Of a stretch of 64,000 nucleotides of DNA, positions 26,253 through 34,189 are shown in pieces. The notes beneath the pieces are model-generated. The model did no database searches, had not been told where the DNA came from, and worked only from the letters and a program-made list of their open reading frames with translations. The DNA is from AM-1111 sp046302135 (GTDB taxonomy: Bacteria; Bacteroidota; Bacteroidia; B-17B0; Aurantibacillaceae), in contig JBKCIQ010000094.1 in the NCBI GenBank assembly GCA_046302135.1, positions 46,079-110,078 on the forward strand. Direction: 5' to 3'. The number at the start of each line of letters is the position of its first letter. Within the stretch, counting starts at the first letter, position 1. Position numbers and translations under genes: made by a program.

Positions 26253-27992
26253 TTATTTAATGAGTATTTTTTGATGATGAATTCCGTTACTTGAAATTAC
26301 CTGGATCAAATAAGTTCCTGATGAAAACTCTGTGGCATCAATGAAAAATTTCTTTTCTCCCGCTTTTACTGAACCACTAAAAATTTCTTTAACCTGATGG
26401 CCTAACATATCTAACAACACAACTCTAATGTTTTGTTCCTGATGAATTTTTAACGGGATACAAGTTATGGCTGAGGCAGGATTTGGAAAAACAGGAGAAA
26501 ATTCCAAACTCTTTTTAATTTGATCTAAAGAAGTGGTAAGACAATTTACGCTGAATTTCCAGGCACCTTTAGGTGCTACAAGTGGTCGTACTAAGGTTTT
26601 ACCCGAATTAGAGTTTGCTTCAATGTAATAAAATACTGTGTTACCTGAAATTTGTGGGGGGATACTTCCCGACCAATCATTACCATTAACATTAGTCATT
26701 GGAATTGTGTTGATGAAACCAAGCGAAGTATCGTTGGTCCAGTAAATAGTTGCTGATGAAATTCCGCTGTTGTGACTGATGGTTGCATTAACGGTAAACG
26801 AATTGATTGAGTCGCAGGAATTTTCCAAGGATTGGTGAACTATCAACAAAGGATTGTCTACCCCGATAGAATGAGTAATGCAATGAATTGCCCCGCTTTG
26901 CGCGATGATGTTCGCCCCTGAATTATCACAATCGATTCCAACCACGTTGTAGCCGGGTAATGACTCTCTCCATATACGCAAGGCAGTAGTATCATATTGC
27001 TGATAAAATGTTGGAAGTATTACAGTTTTATTTACAAATACTGCATTGGTATAGGTGGTATATGCTCCATTTGCATTGGGATACAAACCAAACTTATCCG
27101 GTGGCATAGGGATTCGAATTACCTTATATGGAGTTCCAAAAGGAGAATTAAAATTAGAAAGTATGTATTGCAGATTAGCTTCTATCTGAGGGCCATCAGA
27201 AACTCCATTGGGGTATTGTCCTACCAAGAGCGTTTGCTCGTCCAACAATTTCATGTGCATGTCGATATGATGAATTCCGTCATACGGTAGTACCGGAAAA
27301 CGGATGTATCGATCAATCCCCATAAACTTTTTTGAAATGGTATCGATTTGAGCTGAAGTTAATCCTGGATTTTCCTGATCTACCAATTGCGAGGAAAATG
27401 CAGTACCCATGCCATCACTCATAAAATTCCCACCTGTACTGATTAAATCATAAGGTGCAAGGGTAGTTTCATATAGTGGAATTCCGGTAAAAGATGCTAT
27501 TCTGGAAGGAACAGTATCGTCCTTAGGCCTTGTGGGTCTGTTGTAATGCCAATCCACCAAAAACCTGGAGCCAACGTCGTTGGCATAAACTGTATTTTGT
27601 CCGTAATCACGCATCCAAATAGAGTTGAATGGAGCGATAAGATACTTTACATTTGAAGTAGATACGCTACCTGCTATTAAATAATTTTTTACGGTGTTAC
27701 TATCCGAACAAACAATTAAAACTTTTGTTTCGCTAACTGCATTACGAACGATTTCGCGCAGGATAGAAGTAAAGCTTGTCCAAGTAATGGTAAGGTATTC
27801 AATCTCTTCCCACTCAGCTGAGGTTCGTATTTGAGCGTAAGGTGGTGGTGTTTTAATTCCGCTTCCGGTTTGGAAAATTGTGAAATTTGATTGCTCATTT
27901 TTACCAGGTATATGGCTTAGGTGAGATTCTGTCTCTTGGGGAAATAACCAAAAGACTTGGCAACAAAAAAATAGGAAAAGAATTTTTTTCAT
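26253..27992 (-). CDS. Secreted arginine/agmatine-deiminase-family enzyme with T9SS sorting domain, PPAD-like
   Basis: A 579-residue exported protein of the guanidine-deiminase superfamily. Signal peptide about 1-19; catalytic domain about 40-385 with WMRDYG (Asp129), HHIDMH (His242, Asp244), an Asn in YTNAVFVN (about 316) and the nucleophile Cys371 in GAIHCIT; an Ig-like domain (about 390-480); and a type A T9SS sorting domain (about 500-579). The order and nearly the numbering match Porphyromonas gingivalis peptidylarginine deiminase, and NRPTRP at 151-156 recalls the arginines that hold the peptide carboxylate there. It could instead deiminate free agmatine, but secretion argues for an external peptide substrate (inference). 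Confidence 0.82.
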   Translation of the reverse strand: MKKILFLFFCCQVFWLFPQETESHLSHIPGKNEQSNFTIFQTGSGIKTPPPYAQIRTSAEWEEIEYLTITWTSFTSILREIVRNAVSETKVLIVCSDSNTVKNYLIAGSVSTSNVKYLIAPFNSIWMRDYGQNTVYANDVGSRFLVDWHYNRPTRPKDDTVPSRIASFTGIPLYETTLAPYDLISTGGNFMSDGMGTAFSSQLVDQENPGLTSAQIDTISKKFMGIDRYIRFPVLPYDGIHHIDMHMKLLDEQTLLVGQYPNGVSDGPQIEANLQYILSNFNSPFGTPYKVIRIPMPPDKFGLYPNANGAYTTYTNAVFVNKTVILPTFYQQYDTTALRIWRESLPGYNVVGIDCDNSGANIIAQSGAIHCITHSIGVDNPLLIVHQSLENSCDSINSFTVNATISHNSGISSATIYWTNDTSLGFINTIPMTNVNGNDWSGSIPPQISGNTVFYYIEANSNSGKTLVRPLVAPKGAWKFSVNCLTTSLDQIKKSLEFSPVFPNPASAITCIPLKIHQEQNIRVVLLDMLGHQVKEIFSGSVKAGEKKFFIDATEFSSGTYLIQVISSNGIHHQKILIK

Positions 27993-28047
27993 TTTCTAAG
28001 ACAATAAAACTCTTCCTAAAGTACAAATTTTTAAACTTATAAAAATA

Positions 28048-30102
28048 TTACTTAGAGAGAATTTTGAACTCAGTGCGCCGGTTCTGAGCTCTTCCTGTTT
28101 CGGTCTTATTGTCTGCAATTGGCTTAGATCCTCCGAATCCTTTTGTTGCAATTCTTTGTCCTTCCACACCTCGATCTTGAATATAGGCTTTTACAGTAAA
28201 AGCTCTGTCTGTAGAGAGTGCCAAGTTAGACGATTCTGAACCTAGGTTATCTGTATGTCCGCCTATTTCCACCTTAACTCCCTTGTGCTCTTTCATCCAA
28301 TCAGCGAACTCATTAAGCATTACGTACGATCTTGGTTCCAATTCTGCAGAATTAGTCTTATAATGTATATCGTTGAGCACCCAAGATTGATTCAATTTTA
28401 TTTCGTGAATATTTAATTCAGATTTTTCAGGGGGTTTTGAAAAAGATGTATTTTCAAGACTAACCTCAACTCCGGAAAAAACATGATCTTCTTTTTTAGC
28501 CACAACAATGGCTTTAGTTTTGAAATGTTTTTTATTTAGTGTTGCAACATATTCTCCCGTAAGTGTATCTACTACAGCCTCTACCTTATGTGTTCCTTCG
28601 GAATTTTTAATTTCAACTTTACCGGGATTAACGGGTTTTCCATCATCAGATTTAGCAACTCCTCTTAAAAAAGTAACTTCACTGGGTCTTGCATCCGGAT
28701 AAAGTTCAAATTTATAAATATCAAAACGTCCAATACCTTTTCCTCTTAAATTTTGAGATGGCTCGGCGGCAAAATAGCCATAATTACCGTCAGTACTCAC
28801 AATTAATCCGGCATCATCCTCAGCTGAGTTTATAGGCTGGCCAATATTTTCAGGCGTTTTAAAACGTGAGGTCTTATCATCCAAACGCGTGTAGTACATA
28901 TCTAATCCCCCATAACCCTCAGGCCTTCCTTCAGAGCTAAAATACAAAGTTTCACCATCAGCATGCAGGAATGGGCACTTCTCATCTCCCTTTGTATTAA
29001 TAAGTGGGCCTAAATTGAGAGGTGGACTGAATTCTCCGGTCTGAGGATTTCTTCTTGTAAGATATAAATCGGTGCCACCTAATCCGCCCTCTCTATTAGA
29101 TGCAAAGAAAAGCGTGTTGCCATCTGGGGAAACTGTAGGTTGAGAATCCCAAGATTGTGGAAGATTGATATTGGGTACTTTTTCAGGCTTACTCCAATCA
29201 CCATTAACAAGGTCCGAATAATATATATCAGCATTCATTCCTGTCCCCTCGTCTGCCATTACAGTATAATATAAACGCTTTCCGTTAATAGTAATCGTTG
29301 GTCCGCCTTCATGATCAAAAACATTAAAAGGATCGGGCATAGATTGGGGAGTTGACCACTTTCCCGAATTATCTTTTTTTGAATACATAAATGATTCTTT
29401 CCATTCATCTCTTTGCCGGGTATCGTAGTTAGATTTAAATGGAGCTCGTCTGGTAAAATAGAACATGCTATCATCAGCAGAGACATAACACAAAAAGTCA
29501 TCATACTCCCCTGAAACGGTGGCAAAAACTTTGGGGTCAAAAGGAACAATTTTGGATTCTCTTTTCAAGTCAATCAATACTTGTTGGAGCATCATTTTTG
29601 AATTATAAACCATATTGTCATAGTCTCTTGAAAATTTACTTTCATCATTACTTTTAAAATCTAAAAAAAGATTCAGGTATTTTTTTGCGGAGTCATTTAT
29701 GCCTTTTTCGTAATACGAAAATGCCAAATAGTAGTAAGGATCAGCATGAAAATCGGGACATAATGAAATAACGGACATAAAAAGTGGTTCTGCAACATCC
29801 AATTTAATCTTACCTAACTTCCAGGAAACAACAAGTTCTTGTGCCAAGGCAAATTTGGGCTCAACAAACTCTGAATCCAATTCAATTGCCTTATTAAGAT
29901 AATCCATTCTCTCCTTTTTGTCTGAATACTTCCTTTTGTCTATTCCTTTATTGTATAAAGCAATAGCCTTTTTACTGGAAACATTTTTACAAAACTCAGT
30001 TGTTACGTTATCATCATCCTGTGCAAAAATGACATTAGTTACAGCTGAAGAAAAAATCAGCATTAAATAAATAATAAAGCTTTTGATATTATTGTTAAGC
30101 AT
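28048..30102 (-). CDS. OmpA-family protein with TPR and PD40 repeats
   Basis: A 684-residue envelope protein: signal peptide (to about IFAQ), TPR-like helices (about 35-180), PD40/WD40-like beta-propeller repeats (about 190-460, with SPDGNTLFFASNREGG and HADGETLYFSSEG), a carboxypeptidase-regulatory-like domain (about 470-550), and a C-terminal OmpA domain that binds peptidoglycan (about 565-684; GGHTDNLGSESSN and LSTDRAFTV). This is a common Bacteroidota arrangement also seen in T9SS-linked PorE-type proteins, but no lipobox is present here. It follows a terminator and so has its own promoter. Confidence 0.9.
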   Translation of the reverse strand: MLNNNIKSFIIYLMLIFSSAVTNVIFAQDDDNVTTEFCKNVSSKKAIALYNKGIDKRKYSDKKERMDYLNKAIELDSEFVEPKFALAQELVVSWKLGKIKLDVAEPLFMSVISLCPDFHADPYYYLAFSYYEKGINDSAKKYLNLFLDFKSNDESKFSRDYDNMVYNSKMMLQQVLIDLKRESKIVPFDPKVFATVSGEYDDFLCYVSADDSMFYFTRRAPFKSNYDTRQRDEWKESFMYSKKDNSGKWSTPQSMPDPFNVFDHEGGPTITINGKRLYYTVMADEGTGMNADIYYSDLVNGDWSKPEKVPNINLPQSWDSQPTVSPDGNTLFFASNREGGLGGTDLYLTRRNPQTGEFSPPLNLGPLINTKGDEKCPFLHADGETLYFSSEGRPEGYGGLDMYYTRLDDKTSRFKTPENIGQPINSAEDDAGLIVSTDGNYGYFAAEPSQNLRGKGIGRFDIYKFELYPDARPSEVTFLRGVAKSDDGKPVNPGKVEIKNSEGTHKVEAVVDTLTGEYVATLNKKHFKTKAIVVAKKEDHVFSGVEVSLENTSFSKPPEKSELNIHEIKLNQSWVLNDIHYKTNSAELEPRSYVMLNEFADWMKEHKGVKVEIGGHTDNLGSESSNLALSTDRAFTVKAYIQDRGVEGQRIATKGFGGSKPIADNKTETGRAQNRRTEFKILSK

Positions 30103-30119
30103 ACATTATACCATTAAAT

Positions 30120-30150
30120 AAAAAATCCCCTCATTATAACAACGAGGGGA
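30120..30150 (-). terminator. Rho-independent terminator after the sucC operon
   Basis: Reading on the minus strand, TCCCCTC and GAGGGGA form a seven-pair GC-rich stem with an eleven-base loop, followed directly by six T. It lies 20 bases past the stop of the gene ending at 30171 and separates it from the OmpA/PD40 gene. Confidence 0.85.
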
Positions 30151-30170
30151 CCAAAAAATAACATCAACTA

Positions 30171-30692
30171 TCAAAATCCAATCTTTTCAGATTTCTTATG
30201 TTCTATAAGTAATCCTACACATCCACCCTCAGTGGTTTTTCCCTTACCTTTTGCATCGCCGCCACCTTCAGCGCCAGGAATTGTAACCTCAACAATCAAT
30301 GGTCTAGTTTGGGCAGAAGAAAATTCAAACTGCTTGGTGTTTTCTTCATCGGCATTATTAAAAAGCAACTCATTTGTTTTTGCGTCCTTAACAATGAACT
30401 GAACTGTTTCTCCAAGAACTTCCTGATCAATACAAACAGACAACCTATAATCCATGCCTTTATAAACAACAAATCTTAGCTGAGATTTATTGTTTTTTTC
30501 AGATGCTCCGAACAATCCTGATCTTGATTGAGAATCATAAATAAAACCCCTTTCTTCTTCTTTCTTTTTAGATTCTCCTTCTGGAAAACAATTAAATTTA
30601 TGAAACTGGAAACAGGTTGATTGCGCGAAAGAATTAACACAAATTAAAACCGCAAATGACCCTATGATTAATTTTAACCAATTTGTTTTCAT
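30171..30692 (-). CDS. Exported protein of unknown function
   Basis: A 173-residue protein with a signal peptide (to about SFAQ, residue 24). The mature protein begins with a Cys-rich CFQFHKFNC segment, then a Lys/Glu-rich stretch, a beta-rich central part (QLRFVVYKGMDYRLSV, ETVQFIVKDAKT) and a Gly-rich loop ending with GGCVGLLIEHKK. I do not recognise the family. It is the third gene of the sucC operon, 14 bases after the lipoprotein gene; the pair is probably expressed together and both go to the envelope. Confidence 0.62.
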   Translation of the reverse strand: MKTNWLKLIIGSFAVLICVNSFAQSTCFQFHKFNCFPEGESKKKEEERGFIYDSQSRSGLFGASEKNNKSQLRFVVYKGMDYRLSVCIDQEVLGETVQFIVKDAKTNELLFNNADEENTKQFEFSSAQTRPLIVEVTIPGAEGGGDAKGKGKTTEGGCVGLLIEHKKSEKIGF

Positions 30693-30706
30693 CGTATTTT
30701 TTTTAA

Positions 30707-31612
30707 TTATTTAATTTGAGCGAATGCGTTTCTAACCTCCTTTATTTTTGTAGCTATACTAGTGAACTGTTCTTTATTCATTTCAAGAACTGTACCACCT
30801 CCAAAAACCCTTTTCTTACCCTTCTGACTTTCCACTTTGGGAGCTTCTACTTTTTTCTCCTGAATTTGATTGAATGCCGTTGTCAGCTCTTCCATCTTTT
30901 TAATTGATTCGCTTACTCCTGGATCACTTTCAAACTTACGCATGTAGAGTATCACATCTTCAAGTACATATTTCTGATCTGCAAATCGATTAAGAGCCGG
31001 GCTTTTAGCATCAAACTGTATAATGTTAGCTGCAATATGCAGACTTTCAACATATCCGCCTGCAATTACTAAAGCCAGGTTTGGTCCCTTTCCATTCTTT
31101 TCAAGCACTTCTGATGCTGAAAAATAAAGCTCGTCTGCTATTACAACGAGTGAATCAGGATATTTTAAGTTCGACTCTGCACGTTTCATCATTTCCGGAG
31201 TGACAACGGAAGAAACACCTACCTCTTCACCCAAAGTTTTTGCGGCTTTAAAATATTCCTGCGCGGCGGTACCATTGCCAAATATACTGCAATAAGATAA
31301 ATCACAACTATAGATTCCAAAATTTAAAGCCATAGATTTTGAATCACGATAATTTTTGAGGTTATCATAAGGATTTAAGAACGCAGTATTATTTCCCTGA
31401 ACACCCTTTGTTGTCATCCTGATAAATCCGAGCATATCGCTTGGGGAAGGAATGCCTATCATTTCCTGATCTAGGCCGGATTTTTGATCTTCAACTTTAG
31501 CTGTGGTATCTGTACTTGTTGTTTCTTCCTCAGAACTTCCTCCGCAAGAACTAAAAAATACAGAACTTGACAGAGCTAAAATGAAAAGGGCTGTTTTTGG
31601 TGATGGTATCAT
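30707..31612 (-). CDS. Lipoprotein of unknown function
   Basis: A 301-residue lipoprotein: hydrophobic signal followed by the lipobox-like SSVFFSSCGG with Cys23 as the likely lipidated residue, then a Ser/Glu/Thr-rich linker. The remainder (about 55-270) is mainly alpha-helical and recurs in Bacteroidota near envelope genes; no catalytic motif is seen. It sits 18 bases after sucC and 14 before a secreted protein. The link to succinyl-CoA synthetase looks transcriptional only. Confidence 0.7.
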   Translation of the reverse strand: MIPSPKTALFILALSSSVFFSSCGGSSEEETTSTDTTAKVEDQKSGLDQEMIGIPSPSDMLGFIRMTTKGVQGNNTAFLNPYDNLKNYRDSKSMALNFGIYSCDLSYCSIFGNGTAAQEYFKAAKTLGEEVGVSSVVTPEMMKRAESNLKYPDSLVVIADELYFSASEVLEKNGKGPNLALVIAGGYVESLHIAANIIQFDAKSPALNRFADQKYVLEDVILYMRKFESDPGVSESIKKMEELTTAFNQIQEKKVEAPKVESQKGKKRVFGGGTVLEMNKEQFTSIATKIKEVRNAFAQIK

Positions 31613-31630
31613 TTGTTATAGTTAGATAAA

Positions 31631-32827
31631 TTAATTGTTTTTTACCAATTTTGAAACTAGATCGGCGGCATCTTGAAGCTCAATTGCAGAATATACTTTT
31701 AGACCGGATTCATCAATCATTTTTTTGGCCTCAGCTGCATTAGTTCCCTGGAGACGAACGATAATAGGAACAGGAATGTTGCCCATATTTTTATAAGCAT
31801 CAACTATACCGTTTGCAACCCTGTCACATCTCACAATTCCTCCGAAAATATTTACTAATATTCCTTTTACATTGGGATCTTTAAGAATTATTCGGAATGC
31901 CTGCTCCACACGCTTGGCATCTGCAGTCCCTCCAACATCCAAAAAGTTGGCCGGATCTCCGCCTGATAGTTTGATAATATCCATGGTTGCCATTGCTAAA
32001 CCTGCGCCGTTTACCATGCAACCCACATTACCATCGAGTTTCACATAATTTAAATCCGCGGCCTTTGCTTCAACTTCAATAGGATTTTCTTCTGTTATAT
32101 CACGCAGTGGAATATAATCTTGGTGGCGGAATAATGCGTTGTCTTCTAAGGTAACTTTGGAATCAGCTGCAAAAATTCTATCGTCAGATGTTTTAAGAAC
32201 AGGATTTATTTCAAATAGAGAGGAATCACTGCTCACATATGCTCTGTACAACGCGTCAACAAATTTTACCATTTCTTTGTACGCACTTCCACTAAGGTTA
32301 AGGTTGAAGGCAATTCTTCTTGCCTGAAAGGGCATCAATCCAACCTTAGGATCAATTTCTTCTTTGTGCAAAAGGTGAGGCGTCTTCTCTGCAACTTCCT
32401 CTATGTTCATCCCGCCTTCGGTGGAATACATAATCATGTTTCTTCCGGTTTGACGGTTTAACAGCACACTCATATAAAATTCCTTAGGTTCACTATTGCC
32501 TTTGTAATAAATACCCTGCTCAATCAAAACCTTATTAACAATCTTTCCTTTTGCACTAGTTTGGGGAGTGATTAGACTCATTCCAAGTATTTCGTTGGCA
32601 TATTTCTGAACCTCATCTAAATTTTTAGCGATTTTCACCCCTCCGCCTTTACCCCTACCTCCGGCATGAATCTGAGCCTTCACAGCCCAAACATCGCAAC
32701 CAGTTTGTTCCTGTACTTTTTTTGCCGCATCTAAAGCATCAGATTTATTTTCTATAACTATTCCTATAGGTACGGCAACACCAAATTGTTTTAAAATAGA
32801 CTTGCCCTGGTACTCATGTAAATTCAT
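31631..32827 (-). CDS. sucC: Succinyl-CoA synthetase beta subunit (ADP-forming)
   Basis: Couples succinyl-CoA cleavage to ADP or GDP phosphorylation in the TCA cycle with SucD, which is not in the window. Counted from the ATG at 32827 (398 residues) it starts MNLHEYQGK, the standard N-terminus; an in-frame TTG 30 bases upstream overlaps the predicted -7 box and is rejected. The ATP-grasp domain has AGGRGKGGGVKIA, and the C-terminal CoA-ligase half has NIFGGIVRCD. It leads an operon with a lipoprotein and a secreted protein that ends at a terminator. Confidence 0.97.
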   Translation of the reverse strand: MNLHEYQGKSILKQFGVAVPIGIVIENKSDALDAAKKVQEQTGCDVWAVKAQIHAGGRGKGGGVKIAKNLDEVQKYANEILGMSLITPQTSAKGKIVNKVLIEQGIYYKGNSEPKEFYMSVLLNRQTGRNMIMYSTEGGMNIEEVAEKTPHLLHKEEIDPKVGLMPFQARRIAFNLNLSGSAYKEMVKFVDALYRAYVSSDSSLFEINPVLKTSDDRIFAADSKVTLEDNALFRHQDYIPLRDITEENPIEVEAKAADLNYVKLDGNVGCMVNGAGLAMATMDIIKLSGGDPANFLDVGGTADAKRVEQAFRIILKDPNVKGILVNIFGGIVRCDRVANGIVDAYKNMGNIPVPIIVRLQGTNAAEAKKMIDESGLKVYSAIELQDAADLVSKLVKNN

Positions 32828-32854
32828 GGTTGTGTGGAGTATTTGGTTAAACTC

Positions 32855-32862
32855 CAAAATTA
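32855..32862 (-). promoter_or_regulatory. Putative -7 box for sucC
   Basis: On the minus strand this is TAATTTTG, matching TAnnTTTG, about 28 bases before the sucC ATG. No exact -33 TTTG is present. Confidence 0.4.
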
Positions 32863-32978
32863 TTCATTTTTTTTATTTAATTAGCGATTTTTTTAAAAAA
32901 GTAAGATTTTAATTTCTGTTAACTTTCCTAATCCCCGTGAGTTATAGATTAACTTGGTATTAGTTTAATTGAGAAAAA

Positions 32979-34133
32979 ATGATATTCCGGATTTATTTTA
33001 TTTTATTTTTCGGTTTTCAACTTTCGTTAATTTGTCAAACTGACCACCTTTTCATTTATGAAAAAACACATCGTTACGGTATAATTAAAAATATAAACCT
33101 GCTAGAAAGCAATTTTATTTTAGAAAACAGAGGTGTAAAAAAAATCTTGCTTTTAAAAGCTGAATCAAAGAAAGGGTTAAAAGTCTGGGCAAGCAAGAAA
33201 TGTTTGCTACCCGGAGATACTGCAACAGTTAAAGCTCAAATGCAGGCTCTGAAAAAAGGAAGATTCAGCTTTAAAATAAAATTATTCACAGGTGAATCTG
33301 ATAAAGCAAAAATTTTAAGAATGAAAGGTTACATATCAAGCATTAAAGCAGAAGACAAAACAGCATGTTTTTATTTTAACGAAAGAAAAAAAAGAAAAAG
33401 GTCTAATTACAAATATGAAATCATAATCGTATCACATAATCAAAACAAGATTTCTGCAATTGACACATCAATTTTTGAAAACATAAAAATTTATGAGACA
33501 GATACATTAAAATTGCTTGTACCCGATACTTCAACTAAACAAAAAACGACAAAAAGTTTTCACACACTTCTTCCTATTGAAAAATATAAACCTAACAATA
33601 TAATTTTTCTGATAGACGTTTCAGGGTCTATGGCTGACACAACAAAATTAAGATGGCTCAAAATTTCAATAAACAATCTATTGAATAATTTAAGGCCAAC
33701 AGATAAAATTTCATTATTGTGTTACAGGGACTCCGTTAATTGCATTGCAGATGGCCTTAGCTATGAAAAAAAATATGAACTCATAAATATTGTTGATGCA
33801 TTAAAAGCAAGAGGAAATACAAAAGGAAACAAAGCAATTAAAACTGCAATCGATTTATGTATTAAAAATTACATATCTGACGGAAATAATCAGATAATTC
33901 TGGCGTCAGATGGTGTATTTCCTTTCAACAATAAGGATTACAGCGACTGGACCCAAAAAACGGCGAATTATAAGATAAATCTTTCAACCCTTGCGTTTGG
34001 TAAAGACCTAAGAGCAATGGAGAATCTCAAATCAATAAGTAAAAAAGGTGAGGGAAGCTTTATACAGGTTACCTCACGTAAATTCGCAGAAAAAGCGGTT
34101 TTTAATGAAATAGAAATGAGGAGCAGGAAATAA
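32979..34133 (+). CDS. Exported protein with DUF1573-like and von Willebrand A domains
   Basis: A 384-residue protein with a signal peptide (1-20). Residues about 24-120 follow the DUF1573 pattern (HRYGIIKN, FILENRGVKK, LLPGDTATVKA, GRFSFKIKL, MKGYIS), although the Cys-Gly-Cys motif is absent. Residues about 205-380 are a VWA domain with a complete MIDAS metal site: Asp213-x-Ser215-x-Ser217 in DVSGSM, Thr281 in GNTKGN, and Asp311 in ASDG. VWA domains bind protein ligands through a divalent metal. The combination suggests an envelope scaffold or binding protein; no partner is adjacent (yidC follows with its own -7 box). Confidence 0.78.
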   Translation: MIFRIYFILFFGFQLSLICQTDHLFIYEKTHRYGIIKNINLLESNFILENRGVKKILLLKAESKKGLKVWASKKCLLPGDTATVKAQMQALKKGRFSFKIKLFTGESDKAKILRMKGYISSIKAEDKTACFYFNERKKRKRSNYKYEIIIVSHNQNKISAIDTSIFENIKIYETDTLKLLVPDTSTKQKTTKSFHTLLPIEKYKPNNIIFLIDVSGSMADTTKLRWLKISINNLLNNLRPTDKISLLCYRDSVNCIADGLSYEKKYELINIVDALKARGNTKGNKAIKTAIDLCIKNYISDGNNQIILASDGVFPFNNKDYSDWTQKTANYKINLSTLAFGKDLRAMENLKSISKKGEGSFIQVTSRKFAEKAVFNEIEMRSRK

Positions 34134-34155
34134 TCGTCTGATTTCCGCATATTGT

Positions 34156-34163
34156 TATCTTTG
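34156..34163 (+). promoter_or_regulatory. Putative -7 box for the yidC operon
   Basis: TATCTTTG is a perfect TAnnTTTG, 26 bases before the yidC ATG; predicted start about 34169. The -33 region lacks a clear TTTG. Confidence 0.45.
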
Positions 34164-34189
34164 CAGGCGAAATTTAAGAAGTAAGATTT

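Noticed and set aside
27105..27125. GGATTCGAATTACC resembling a tRNA T-arm
   Set aside because: It lies inside the deiminase coding region and no acceptor or anticodon stem can be built around it.
30171..32827. sucC with lipoprotein and secreted gene as a functional system
   Set aside because: Spacing indicates co-transcription only; the envelope proteins show no link to succinyl-CoA metabolism and sucD is absent.
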